Origin: CAKSQF01 sp051868045
Lineage (GTDB): Bacteria > Bacillota > Clostridia > Oscillospirales > CAG-272
Direction: 5' to 3'
Assembly: GCA_051868045.1 (NCBI GenBank)
Contig: JBJDZN010000061.1
Span: 6,187-70,186 of the forward strand
DNA: 64,000 bases
Position 1 is the stretch's first letter; every line of letters begins with the position of its first letter. Made by a program: the position numbers and the translations under genes. This document shows, one piece after another, positions 44,343-52,670 of this stretch. A model generated the notes under the pieces. It had not been told where the DNA came from. It made no database searches and worked only from the letters and a program-made list of their open reading frames with translations.

Positions 44343-46031
44343 ATGAAATTTTCTGAAATGCCTTATCATCGCCCCGATAAGGATGAACTGCTGGCAAAGG
44401 CGGCAGAACTGACGGAAAAATTCCGGAATGCCAAATCGGCACAGGAACAGCTCGATCTGATCCGTGCCTTCGATAAGGCAGGAGAGGAATTCTCCACAAT
44501 GTCGGAAATCTGCTACATTCGTAACAGTATCGACACCCGGGATGAATTCTATAATCAGGAGCAGGAGTTTTTCGACAATACGGCACCGCTGATTCGGGAG
44601 AAGCTACAGGAGTTTACCCATGCCATGGTGGAATCCAGATTCCGTCCCGAACTGGAGAAAGAACTGGGAGCGGTGGTCTTCATCAACGCTGAAATGGAGC
44701 TGAAATCCTTCTCTCCCGAAATCGTTCCTCTGATGCAGGAGGAGGCAGCCCTTCGGACCCGCTATCAGAAGCTGTACGCCTCTGCCAGAATCCCCTTCGA
44801 CGGCAAGGAATGCACCGTTGCCCAGCTGGGTCCCTACAAGCAGTCCCCCGACAGAGAGGTGCGTCAGGCGGCAATCCGTGCCGAGGGCGGATTCTTCGAT
44901 GAGCATCGGGAAGAATTCGATGAAATTTTCGATAAGTTGGTGAAAAACCGCACCGAACAGGCAAAGAAACTTGGATTTGATCATTTCGTTCCTCTGGGCT
45001 ATCTGCGTCAGTCGCGAAATTGCTACGGTCCTGCCGATGTTGCCGTCTTCCGTCGGCAGATTGTGAATGACATCGTTCCCATTGTCAACAAAATCAAGGA
45101 AAATCAGAGAAAGCGGATCGGGGTTGACGCCTTCAAGTTCTACGATCAGACCTTCGTCTTCCCGGACGGCAATGCCAAGCCCCACGGAACTCCCGATGAA
45201 CTTCTCGCCGCCGCAAAGCGGATGTATGAGGAAATGTCCCCCGAGACGGCAGAGTTCATCGACAAGATGTTCGAGATGGAACTGTTCGATGTCCTCGCCA
45301 AGGAGGGCAAGGCTCCGGGCGGATACTGCACCGAGCTGTCGGGCTACGGGGTTCCCTTCGTCTTCTCCAACTTCAACGGCACCTCCGCCGATGTGGACGT
45401 TCTGACTCACGAGATGGGTCACGCCTTCGCCGGCTACACGGCATTCCGCACGCTCCCCTATTCCATGAACCGTCAGCCCTCCATGGAGGGTGCGGAGACC
45501 CACTCCATGTCCATGGAGTTCCTGACCTCCCCTTGGCATCACCTGTTTTTCAAGGAGGATACCGCCAAATATCAGCTTTCCCACGCTGAGGATGCGCTGG
45601 TCTTCCTGCCTTACGGAACCATGGTGGACCATTTCCAGGAGATCATCTATTCCCATCCCGAACTGACCCCTGAGGAGCGCAATCAGGAGTGGGCAAAGCT
45701 GGAGAAGATTTACCGTCCCTATCTGGACTTTGAGGATCTGCCCTTCTATTCCAGAGGCGCAGGCTGGCAGAGACAGCTCCACATCTACCTTTACCCCTTC
45801 TACTATCTGGACTACTGCATGGCGCAGACGGTTGCGCTGGAGTTCTTCTCCCTGCATCTGGACGATCCCAAGACGGCATGGGAAACCTATCTGGCATTTG
45901 TCCGCATGGGCGGAACCAAGACCTTCACCGAGTTGGTCAAGTCGGTGGGACTGAAAACCCCGCTGGACGAAGGCACACTGGGTGAGATTTCAAAACACAT
46001 TGATGCCTGGCTTGACCGGCATCAGATCTGA
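44343..46031 (+). CDS. M3-family oligoendopeptidase (PepF-like)
   Basis: A cytoplasmic zinc peptidase that degrades oligopeptides. The zinc motif HEMGH lies in DVLTHEMGHAFAGYTAF, with the third ligand Glu in SMEGAETHSMSMEFLTS. The M3-typical C-terminal GAGWQRQLHIYLYPFYYLDYCMAQTVA is present. The length of 562 residues fits the M3 oligoendopeptidase F group. AAAGGA precedes ATG 44343. Two further genes follow in close order (gaps 15 and 24 bases), forming a likely operon that ends at the terminator near 47450. Confidence 0.94.
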   Translation: MKFSEMPYHRPDKDELLAKAAELTEKFRNAKSAQEQLDLIRAFDKAGEEFSTMSEICYIRNSIDTRDEFYNQEQEFFDNTAPLIREKLQEFTHAMVESRFRPELEKELGAVVFINAEMELKSFSPEIVPLMQEEAALRTRYQKLYASARIPFDGKECTVAQLGPYKQSPDREVRQAAIRAEGGFFDEHREEFDEIFDKLVKNRTEQAKKLGFDHFVPLGYLRQSRNCYGPADVAVFRRQIVNDIVPIVNKIKENQRKRIGVDAFKFYDQTFVFPDGNAKPHGTPDELLAAAKRMYEEMSPETAEFIDKMFEMELFDVLAKEGKAPGGYCTELSGYGVPFVFSNFNGTSADVDVLTHEMGHAFAGYTAFRTLPYSMNRQPSMEGAETHSMSMEFLTSPWHHLFFKEDTAKYQLSHAEDALVFLPYGTMVDHFQEIIYSHPELTPEERNQEWAKLEKIYRPYLDFEDLPFYSRGAGWQRQLHIYLYPFYYLDYCMAQTVALEFFSLHLDDPKTAWETYLAFVRMGGTKTFTELVKSVGLKTPLDEGTLGEISKHIDAWLDRHQI

Positions 46032-46046
46032 AAGGAAGGATAAAAA

Positions 46047-46778
46047 ATGGATCAGTATAATGAATCAGAAAAATCGGATGTTTCCATGGACTATGTTAGA
46101 AATGCAAAATTCTTTGACGAAAAGTATATGAAGAAGTACGGTATCCTCCGTGCCATCGGATGGGCACTTTCCATAGTCGGAGCTGCCTGCGTGCTGATTT
46201 CCATGTTCGGCGGCAGACGGGGAATGTCGTTCTTCCATTTCATCGGTTGGCCTCTTCTGATTCCCGGCGTGGTTCTGCTCTGCATCGTGCTGAACAAGCT
46301 GATCAAGGAGTCGGAGATCACCGAGGTCATGGATGTCAAGGAAAAGCGTTTCGCCGATCTTTGCAACGAGAAGCTGGGCTATCCCTCGGATGTCACCGAT
46401 GAGTCCATGATCTTCACCGGATGTGAGATCACCTCAGAGAACATGGGGGATCTCCGTAAGCTCAAAAGCGGAAACTATATCGGCACCAATCCGCAGATCA
46501 CCCATCTGTACGTCGATCTGATGAAGAAAAGGCTCTGCATCGGAAGCTATACCTACTCCTTTGTTGAGGATAAGGAGAAGACCGAATTTCAGGAAATCCC
46601 CTTCTCCGATTTTGACCGCTCTGAAATCGTCACCGAGAAGGTAGGCAATGTTGACAGCAGACGTTTTGTCCTGTCCAATGGGAATAAGGAAATCTTTTCT
46701 TCTCCCATTTCAGCTGACGACTACTATAAAGAGGAGTTCATAGGCGGAATTGTCCATAAAAAGGAACTGAAGAGATAA
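46047..46778 (+). CDS. Membrane protein of unknown function
   Basis: The 243-residue protein has a polar N-terminus, two adjacent membrane segments (about residues 34-54 and 63-86) and a cytoplasmic C-terminal domain of about 155 residues. That domain has alternating beta strands (THLYVDLMKKRLCIGSYTYSF, RRFVLSNGNKEIFSSP) and may be PH-like, but I cannot assign it. GGAAGGA precedes ATG 46047. It is probably co-transcribed with the peptidase upstream and the flavin/rubredoxin gene downstream. Confidence 0.82.
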   Translation: MDQYNESEKSDVSMDYVRNAKFFDEKYMKKYGILRAIGWALSIVGAACVLISMFGGRRGMSFFHFIGWPLLIPGVVLLCIVLNKLIKESEITEVMDVKEKRFADLCNEKLGYPSDVTDESMIFTGCEITSENMGDLRKLKSGNYIGTNPQITHLYVDLMKKRLCIGSYTYSFVEDKEKTEFQEIPFSDFDRSEIVTEKVGNVDSRRFVLSNGNKEIFSSPISADDYYKEEFIGGIVHKKELKR

Positions 46779-46802
46779 AATCATAAATTTGGAGGTATGT
46801 AT

Positions 46803-47429
46803 ATGATAGACAATCAGGCACTTCACAAAATCGGGTGCGGACTGGCGATTCTGACCGCCAAAGAAGGGGACAAGGATAACGGATGTGTCATCAATACCGT
46901 CATGCAGGTGGCATCCAATCCCACACGGCTTGCCATTTCGGTCAATGCCAAAAACCTCACCTGTGAGATGATCGAGCGCACGGGTGTATTCAACCTGTCC
47001 CTTTTGTCCACCAAGGTTCCCTTTGCTCAGATCAAGCAGTTCGGCTATCAGTCGGGAAGGACTGCCGATAAGCTGGCGGGACTGCCCGATACCCTTCGGA
47101 TGGAGAACGGTCTGTTTGCACTGCCCTTCTTTGCCTGCGCCATCCTGTCGGGCAAGGTGGTTGAGAGGCTGGATCTCGGTTCCCACAAGCTGTTCATCGC
47201 CGAGCTGACCGAGGCGAAGAAGGTATCGGACGATCCGATCCTGACCTACGATTACTATCAGGCAAACATCAAGCCAAAGCCTGCCGAGTCTGCGGCACCG
47301 AAGCAGGGCAAGACCGCATGGCGGTGTAAGGTCTGCGGCTGGATCTGGGAGGGCGAGGAGCTTCCGCCCGATATTGTCTGCAAAATCTGCGGTCACGGTG
47401 CCGAGGATTTTGAGAAGATTACAATTTGA
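46803..47429 (+). CDS. Flavin reductase-rubredoxin fusion (high-molecular-weight rubredoxin)
   Basis: Residues 1-155 form a FMN-binding flavin reductase domain (LHKIGCGLAILTA, GCVINTVMQVASNPTRLAISVN, TGVFNLSLLS). The C-terminal 45 residues are a rubredoxin-type domain with CKVCGWIWEGEELPPDIVCKICGHG, giving the four iron-binding cysteines. Such fusions in clostridia pass electrons from NADH to flavodiiron oxygen reductases or hydroperoxide reducers. ATG 46803 has GGAGG 7 bases upstream; ATG 46797 would leave one base. The partner reductases are not in the window. Confidence 0.92.
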   Translation: MIDNQALHKIGCGLAILTAKEGDKDNGCVINTVMQVASNPTRLAISVNAKNLTCEMIERTGVFNLSLLSTKVPFAQIKQFGYQSGRTADKLAGLPDTLRMENGLFALPFFACAILSGKVVERLDLGSHKLFIAELTEAKKVSDDPILTYDYYQANIKPKPAESAAPKQGKTAWRCKVCGWIWEGEELPPDIVCKICGHGAEDFEKITI

Positions 47430-47437
47430 TAAAAAGC

Positions 47438-47475
47438 AAGAGGATGCCGCACGGTTGATGCGGCATCCTCTTTTA
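47438..47475 (+). terminator. Rho-independent terminator
   Basis: AAGAGGATGCCGCA pairs with TGCGGCATCCTCTT over a 7-base loop, followed by TTTA. Confidence 0.9.
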
Positions 47476-47560
47476 AATGAGAAAATCTTTGATTCGCAAC
47501 TTTGGTTCGCAATAGGATAAAAGCCATTTCCGGGCAAGGGAAATAGCTTCACCCGAAAAA

Positions 47561-47752
47561 TCATTCCTTCGTCCGGGGTGTTATCACCGGCTTGCCGTCG
47601 GCGTCCAGCAGGACGGTCATGCCGCCGGCATAGCCGTTGTAGCCAAAAATGTAGTTGACGCCGGTCTCCCTGTCAACCCAGATCTCGATACCGCTGAGAT
47701 TGCCCTGTGTGTATACCTTTTCAAATCGCTCGGGTACTTTTACTTTTGCCAT
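47561..47752 (-). CDS. DUF6440 family protein
   Basis: A 63-residue protein matching DUF6440 in pattern: RFEKVYTQGNLSGIEIWVDRETGVNYIFGYNGYAGGMTVLLDADGKPV. These short beta-rich proteins often sit beside housekeeping genes; no role is known to me. The start is set at 47752, with AAAGGA 8 bases upstream on the minus strand; the longer frame overlaps the ppa gene. It follows ppa by 49 bases and ends the pgk-tpiA-ppa group. Confidence 0.85.
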   Translation of the reverse strand: MAKVKVPERFEKVYTQGNLSGIEIWVDRETGVNYIFGYNGYAGGMTVLLDADGKPVITPRTKE

Positions 47753-47801
47753 GAGTCTGTTCCTTTCATCTCTTTTACCGGAGGTCGATTGAGGGGATGG
47801 T

Positions 47802-48350
47802 TTATGGTTTGGTCTTGCTCTCTGCCCCGAAGGTCTTCTCGTAATTTTCAATGGCAGCCTTCACGATCTTGACGGCGGTTTTTTCATCGCCCACGTCGTT
47901 GACCACGGTTTCCTTGTGCTCCAGGGTCTTGTAGACAGTGAAGAAGTGCTGCATCTCCTCGTACACATGACGGGGAAGGGCGAAAATGGAACGATAGCCG
48001 TTGTAGGTGGGATCAGAGAAGGGAATGGCAATGATCTTCTCATCCAGCTTGCCGTTGTCCATCATACGGATGACCCCGATGGGGTAGACGTGAACCAGCG
48101 TCATGGGTGCGATCGGCTCACTGCAGAGAACCAAAACGTCCAGCGGGTCGTTGTCGTCGGCATAGGTACGGGGGATGAAGCCGTAATTGGCGGGGTAATG
48201 GGTGGCAGTGTACAGGATTCTGTCCAGCTTCAAAAGACCGGTTTCCTTGTCCATTTCGTATTTGTTCTTGCTCCCCTTGGGAATCTCGATGACGGCGTAG
48301 AAATCCTCGGGTTTTACGCGTTCGGGACTGATGTCGTGCCAGATGTTCAT
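47802..48350 (-). CDS. ppa: Inorganic pyrophosphatase, family I
   Basis: A soluble pyrophosphatase that pulls biosynthetic reactions forward. Signatures: FYAVIEIPKGSKNKYEMDKETGLLKLDRIL, YPANYGFIPRTYADDNDPLDVLVL (metal-binding Asp cluster) and PIGVIRMMDNGKLDEKIIAI. The length of 182 residues is normal. It lies 77 bases behind tpiA; the gap contains a stem of about 13 bp (48386-48417) without a T-run, so read-through from the glycolytic genes is likely. Confidence 0.97.
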   Translation of the reverse strand: MNIWHDISPERVKPEDFYAVIEIPKGSKNKYEMDKETGLLKLDRILYTATHYPANYGFIPRTYADDNDPLDVLVLCSEPIAPMTLVHVYPIGVIRMMDNGKLDEKIIAIPFSDPTYNGYRSIFALPRHVYEEMQHFFTVYKTLEHKETVVNDVGDEKTAVKIVKAAIENYEKTFGAESKTKP

Positions 48351-48385
48351 GAAAAATCTGCCTTTCTGTGTGGTTTTGTCCGAAT

Positions 48386-48417
48386 GAGGGGAACGGTTTT
48401 TTTGAACCGTCCCCCTC
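48386..48417 (-). other. Hairpin between tpiA and ppa
   Basis: GAGGGGAACGGTT pairs with AACCGTCCCCCTC with one mismatch. No T-run follows on the minus strand, so it is more likely a processing or stabilising stem than a full terminator. Confidence 0.5.
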
Positions 48418-48427
48418 GATGTTGTTT

Positions 48428-49198
48428 TTACTGCTGTGCAGCCTCAACGATGACTGCAAAAGCGTCTTCCTTCAGAGATGCGCCGCCGATCAGACCGCCG
48501 TCGATGTTGTCCATCGACAGAAGTTCAGCTGCGTTGCCGGCATTCATGGAGCCGCCGTACTGAATGATGGTCTGGCGTGCAACCGCCTTGGTATACAGAC
48601 CTGCGATCACACTGCGGATGATGCCGCAGACCTCGTCTGCCTGCTCGGCAGTTGCGGTCTTGCCGGTTCCGATTGCCCATACAGGCTCATATGCGATGAT
48701 GATCTGATTCATCTTTTCAGCAGGAATGCCCTGAAGTGCCAGCTTTACCTGTCTGGAAACAACCTCGGAGGTGATGCCTGCCTCACGCTCGGCGAGAAGC
48801 TCGCCGACGCAGACGATGGCAGTCAGTCCTGCGCCGATGGCAGCCTTGGTGCGAAGGTTGACGGTTTCATCGGTCTCGCCGAAATACTGACGGCGTTCGC
48901 TGTGTCCGACGATGACATACTTGACGCCGGCGTCCACCAGCATATCTGCGGAAATCTCACCGGTGTAGGCACCGCTCTTCTGATAGTGAACATTCTGTGC
49001 GCCGACCTTAACGGAGGTTCCTGCCAGTACCTTGGAAACTGCGGGAATGTCGATGGCGGGAACGCAAACCACGATGTCACAGCTGCGCTTGCCCTTTACC
49101 TTGTCATAAAGCCGTCCGGCAAATGCCTTTGCCTCGGAGGGGGTCATATTCATTTTCCAGTTACCTGCAATAACAGGTCTTCTTCTTCTCGAACTCAT
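48428..49198 (-). CDS. tpiA: Triosephosphate isomerase
   Basis: TpiA interconverts dihydroxyacetone phosphate and glyceraldehyde 3-phosphate. Catalytic residues: Lys in VIAGNWKMN, His in VIVGHSERRQYF and Glu in IIAYEPVWAIGTGKTA. The phosphate-binding end IQYGGSMNAGNAAELL is present. The length of 256 residues is normal. GAGGT precedes the ATG. It lies 25 bases behind pgk in a glycolytic operon. Confidence 0.98.
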   Translation of the reverse strand: MSSRRRRPVIAGNWKMNMTPSEAKAFAGRLYDKVKGKRSCDIVVCVPAIDIPAVSKVLAGTSVKVGAQNVHYQKSGAYTGEISADMLVDAGVKYVIVGHSERRQYFGETDETVNLRTKAAIGAGLTAIVCVGELLAEREAGITSEVVSRQVKLALQGIPAEKMNQIIIAYEPVWAIGTGKTATAEQADEVCGIIRSVIAGLYTKAVARQTIIQYGGSMNAGNAAELLSMDNIDGGLIGGASLKEDAFAVIVEAAQQ

Positions 49199-49223
49199 CT
49201 TTATACTACCTCTGCAAAATCGC

Positions 49224-50537
49224 TTATGCTTCCTTGTCGTTCAGACATGCAATACCGGGAAGCTCCTTGCCCTCGAGGAACTCAAGGGATGCGCCGCCGC
49301 CGGTGGAGATGTGGGTCATTCTGTTGGCAAAGCCCAGATTCTCAGCTGCTGCTGCGCTGTCGCCGCCGCCGATGATGGAAACTGCGCCGTTGTCGGTAGC
49401 CTCAGCTACTGCGGTTGCAACTGCAATGGTGCCGCCTGCGAAATTCTTCCACTCGGATACGCCCATAGGTCCGTTCCAAACAATGGTGCCTGCGCCCTTG
49501 ATGGACTTGGAATACAGCTCCTGAGTCTTCAGACCGATGTCCAGACCCATCCAGCCGTCGGGGAGGCTGTCGGAGTACATTTCCATGGCGGTTGCATCCT
49601 CTGCATAGGAGGTAGCGATCATGTTGTCAACGGGAAGCAGGAAGTTGACGCCCTTGGCACGTGCCTTATCCATGATGCCCTTTGCCAGATCAATCTTGTC
49701 GGACTCGCAGATGGAGGTTCCGATGGACTTGCCCATGGCACGGTAGAAGGTGTAAGCCATACCGCCGCCGATGATGAGGGTATCAACCTTGTCGATCAGG
49801 TTCTCGATAACGCCGATCTTGTCGGAAACCTTTGCGCCGCCCAGAATGGCAACGAAGGGACGCTTGGGATTTGCCAGAGCTTCACCCATAACCGTGATTT
49901 CCTTCTGGATCAGGTAGCCGCAGACTGCGGGGAGATAATCGGCAACGCCGGCAGTGGAAGCATGAGCACGGTGAGCGGTGCCGAATGCGTCGTTGACATA
50001 GATGTCAGCCAGGGAAGCCAGCTCTTTTGCGAATGCGGGATCATTCTTCTCTTCTTCTTCGTGGAAACGAACGTTCTCCAGAAGCAGGATTTCGCCGGGC
50101 TTCAGAGCAGCAGCCTTAGCCTTGGCATCGGGTCCGATAACGTCGGATGCCATGATGACTTCCTTGCCGCAAAGTTCGGAGATTCTCTTTGCGATGGGAG
50201 CCAGGGACAGTTTGGTAACGTCCTTCTTTGCCTTCTCAAGGGCAGCCTCGGTAGCGGCAGTCTGCTCAGCCTCAGGCAGAGCGGCGATCTTCTTGATCTC
50301 CTTCTTGTCCAGCTTCAGCTTTTCATTGAAGATGTTGTGGGGACGACCCATGTGGGAGCAGAGGATAACGGCTGCGCCATGGTTTGCCAGGTACTCAATG
50401 GTGGGGAGCGCACCGACGATACGCTTGTCATCGGTGATTACGCCATCCTTCATAGGAACGTTGAAATCGCATCTTGCAAGAACCTTCTTGCCGGCAACGT
50501 CAATGTCCTCAATGGTCTTCTTGTTGTACATAGACAT
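49224..50537 (-). CDS. pgk: Phosphoglycerate kinase
   Basis: Pgk makes ATP from 1,3-bisphosphoglycerate. Signatures: KKVLARCDFNVPMKDG, ILCSHMGRP, VNDAFGTAHRAHAS, VAILGGAKVSDKI, and GGGDSAAAAE with STGGGASLEFLEG at the end. At 437 residues it is about 40 longer than usual; an Ala/Glu/Lys-rich insert of about 35 residues follows the GRP motif. Such inserts occur in clostridial enzymes. GAGGTG precedes the ATG by 10 bases. A good promoter lies upstream. Confidence 0.98.
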   Translation of the reverse strand: MSMYNKKTIEDIDVAGKKVLARCDFNVPMKDGVITDDKRIVGALPTIEYLANHGAAVILCSHMGRPHNIFNEKLKLDKKEIKKIAALPEAEQTAATEAALEKAKKDVTKLSLAPIAKRISELCGKEVIMASDVIGPDAKAKAAALKPGEILLLENVRFHEEEEKNDPAFAKELASLADIYVNDAFGTAHRAHASTAGVADYLPAVCGYLIQKEITVMGEALANPKRPFVAILGGAKVSDKIGVIENLIDKVDTLIIGGGMAYTFYRAMGKSIGTSICESDKIDLAKGIMDKARAKGVNFLLPVDNMIATSYAEDATAMEMYSDSLPDGWMGLDIGLKTQELYSKSIKGAGTIVWNGPMGVSEWKNFAGGTIAVATAVAEATDNGAVSIIGGGDSAAAAENLGFANRMTHISTGGGASLEFLEGKELPGIACLNDKEA

Positions 50538-50579
50538 AGTTTTTATTCACCTCATAAAATATTTGTGGTTTCCGTGCTT

Positions 50580-50608
50580 ATTCTACCATATCGTTTGAAA
50601 AATATCAA
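50580..50608 (-). promoter_or_regulatory. pgk-tpiA-ppa promoter
   Basis: On the minus strand TTGATA (50608-50603) and TAGAAT (50585-50580) are spaced by 17 bases, about 43 bases before pgk. Confidence 0.8.
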
Positions 50609-50763
50609 GGGGTTTTCAAAAAATAATCGGGAAAATTTGCTGATTTTTTGAGGCTTTTCAGCCTTTGAATTCGGTAAAATCGCAAAAAACGGTACATAGG
50701 GAGAACTTTTATGACGTGTTTTCCCGATTTTGGAAAAGGCGATGCTTACGGAAAGAGAAAAAT

Positions 50764-50814
50764 CGGGAAAAAGCACGGAAATCGGCGCAAACCCAACGGT
50801 TGCGCCGATTTCCG
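50764..50814 (-). terminator. Terminator of rplJ-rplL
   Basis: CGGAAATCGGCGCAA pairs perfectly with TTGCGCCGATTTCCG over a 9-base loop. On the minus strand TGCTTTTTC follows, about 30 bases after the rplL stop. Confidence 0.88.
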
Positions 50815-50844
50815 ATATAGAGGGACAGGTTTTGTAAACCCGAA

Positions 50845-51225
50845 TTACTTAACCTCAACCTCTGCGCCGGCAGCCTTCAGAGCCTCAGCCAGCTTGTCTG
50901 CATCCTCCTTGGAGATGCCTTCCTTAACAGCCTTAGGTGCGCCTTCAACCAGATCCTTAGCGTCCTTCAGACCCAGACCGGTAGCCTCACGAACTGCCTT
51001 GATGACAGCCAGCTTGTTTGCGCCGAATCCCTTCAGGATAACGTCGAACTCGGTCTTCTCCTCAGCAGCAGGAGCAGCAGCACCGGCGGCAGGAGCGCCT
51101 GCAACTGCAACAGCAGTAGCGGATACGCCGAACTCATCCTCCAGAAGCTTTACGAGATCATTCATCTCAAGAATGGTCAGATTCTTAATTTCCTCAAAAA
51201 GAGCGGTAACTTTCTCAGTAGCCAT
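50845..51225 (-). CDS. rplL: 50S ribosomal protein L7/L12
   Basis: L7/L12 forms the flexible stalk that recruits translation GTPases. The 126 residues show the N-terminal dimer helix (MNDLVKLLEDEFGVSA), an Ala/Gly hinge (APAAGAAAPAAEEKT) and the conserved C-terminal domain (EFDVILKGFGANKLAVIKAVREATGLGLKDAKDLVEGAPKAVKEG). GGAGG precedes the ATG. It is paired with rplJ 53 bases upstream. Confidence 0.99.
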   Translation of the reverse strand: MATEKVTALFEEIKNLTILEMNDLVKLLEDEFGVSATAVAVAGAPAAGAAAPAAEEKTEFDVILKGFGANKLAVIKAVREATGLGLKDAKDLVEGAPKAVKEGISKEDADKLAEALKAAGAEVEVK

Positions 51226-51278
51226 TTTTCATTTCCTCCGAATTTAAATAATTAAAAATAAGTTTTGTTGCCGTGTTT

Positions 51279-51815
51279 TTACTCTGCGGCGGGAGCGGGT
51301 GCAGCTTCTTCTGCTGCGGGTGCGGACTGCTTGTCGATGATCGCCTGAAGAGCGATAGCCAGCTTGCTGACAGGGCTCCTCATGCCGCCGAGTAGCTTTC
51401 CGACCAGGATGGGCTTTGCGGGAACTTTTGCGAGAGCAGTAACCTGTTCTGCGTTCATGGGCTGACCGTCTACAAATCCTGCCTTGATCTCAAAGGTTTC
51501 GACCTTGTCGGCGTATTCCTTCAGAATCTTTGCGGGCGCAACCTCATCGCCGGTAGTGGTGGCGATGGCGTTCATGCCGTTCAGACAATCCTTGATGGAC
51601 GAATAGCCTGCATTGTCCAGAGCCATTCCGGTAAAGGTGTTCTTGTACACCTTGTACTCAACGCCTGCCTTACGAAGGGCGGTACGAAGAGCGGTGTCGT
51701 CCTCAACGGTGATACCCTGATAGGACACGATGACACCTGCGGTGGCATTCTTAACCTTTTCGGTCAGCTCGGCAACAATGGCTTTGTTCTTTTCAAGTAC
51801 ACTTGCGCTGGGCAT
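51279..51815 (-). CDS. rplJ: 50S ribosomal protein L10
   Basis: L10 anchors the L7/L12 stalk. Recognisable sequence: VLEKNKAIVAELTEKVKNATAGVIVSYQGITVEDDTALR, YKVYKNTFTGMAL, KAGFVDGQPMNAEQVTALAKVP and a helical C-terminal tail for L12 dimers. Length is 178 residues. AGGAGG precedes the ATG. The usual neighbours rplK-rplA and rpoB-rpoC are not adjacent; rplJ-rplL stands alone behind its own promoter and leader. Confidence 0.98.
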   Translation of the reverse strand: MPSASVLEKNKAIVAELTEKVKNATAGVIVSYQGITVEDDTALRTALRKAGVEYKVYKNTFTGMALDNAGYSSIKDCLNGMNAIATTTGDEVAPAKILKEYADKVETFEIKAGFVDGQPMNAEQVTALAKVPAKPILVGKLLGGMRSPVSKLAIALQAIIDKQSAPAAEEAAPAPAAE

Positions 51816-51819
51816 TTTC

Positions 51820-51968
51820 TACCTCCTGTAAAAATAAAAAAATTCCTCAGACACCGTCAGACGGCACAAAGGAAAGACAGAAGATTGCATCCGCTTCGGA
51901 TGCTGTTCAATTCTTTCACCTCGGCGGGACTTACACGGATGGCTCCGTACCTGCTGTCTTAGGCTTAC
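51820..51968 (-). ncRNA. Ribosomal protein L10 leader with attenuator
   Basis: The 150-base leader of rplJ contains a stable stem (51887-51903, GCATCCG with CGGATGC) and, just before the ribosome site, a hairpin (51872-51845 on the minus strand) followed by a long T-rich run (51844-51830). This fits the known Firmicutes L10 leader, in which excess L10(L12) complex favours termination. The call rests on position and on the terminator-like end; the consensus fold was not computed. Confidence 0.7.
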
Positions 51969-51974
51969 TTTGGC

Positions 51975-52003
51975 ATTATAGCAGATGATTTGAGATTTGT
52001 CAA
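51975..52003 (-). promoter_or_regulatory. rplJ-rplL promoter
   Basis: On the minus strand TTGACA (52003-51998) and TATAAT (51980-51975) match consensus exactly, with 17 bases between. Confidence 0.93.
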
Positions 52004-52054
52004 CCCCTTTTTCGAATTTTTTTGATGAAATCCTGAATTTTTTTGATTTCGTGC

Positions 52055-52083
52055 TTGACAGATAAATCGGGGTATGATATTCT
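52055..52083 (+). promoter_or_regulatory. Possible promoter of the sigma-factor remnant
   Basis: TTGACA at 52055-52060 and TATTCT at 52078-52083 are spaced by 17 bases. Confidence 0.45.
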
Positions 52084-52195
52084 TTTTGACAAGGCATTTT
52101 TTTGAAAATAATTCAGTCTTTTTCAAAGATTTTCCGTATTGATTTTATATCAATGAATGTCCGTTTGACAGAATTGCTGAAAGAAGGTGAGTCCC

Positions 52196-52446
52196 ATGGA
52201 GGACAGAGACATCATCCGGCTTCTTCAAAGTGACCCTCAGCGGGGCACCGAGGAGATGATCCGCAAATATCAGCGTCTTTGCGACTCGATCGCCGGACGC
52301 ATTCTGCCGGCTTTTCCATCCGGTTTGAATACCGGGAGGGCAGTGAAGAGCAGGGGGAGAAGCAGTTTGACTGTCTGCGGGAAAGCATCCTGATGAGCTA
52401 TCCTGAGTTTGACGGAGTGGAGATCGGGCTCGGTCAGATCATTTGA
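52196..52446 (+). pseudogene. Remnant of an ECF sigma factor gene fused by deletion to the end of another gene
   Basis: A good ribosome site (AAGGTGA) and ATG 52196 open about 38 codons that resemble sigma-70 region 2 of ECF factors (EDRDIIRLLQSDPQRGTEEM, then IRKYQRLCDSIAGRILP). The frame then turns to unlike Arg/Ser-rich sequence and stops at 52393. In another frame, 52312-52446 encodes a plausible protein end (RFEYREGSEEQGEKQF, then YPEFDGVEIGLGQII and stop). This looks like an internal deletion joining the start of a sigma gene to the end of a downstream gene. The rest of the 52.0-52.66 kb gap holds only promoters. Confidence 0.6.
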
Positions 52447-52532
52447 GGCATACCCCTTTGCCTTTTTGGAAATGAAAAATTTGTACAAAAAGTAAATTCG
52501 ACAAAAATAAAGTGAAAAAATTGTAAAAGCCC

Positions 52533-52561
52533 TTGATTTTTTCGGAAAGGTGAGGTATAAT
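52533..52561 (+). promoter_or_regulatory. pckA promoter
   Basis: TTGATT at 52533-52538 and TATAAT at 52556-52561 are spaced by 17 bases. The leader is about 100 bases. Confidence 0.8.
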
Positions 52562-52670
52562 TTATACTGGTGGAAAAAGTTGAGTCGTTATAATCCGAAG
52601 GCGGATCAGAACGGCTCATGCCCACATTACACCCGTTTTATACAAAATTCATATAAAGGAGAAAATGAAA

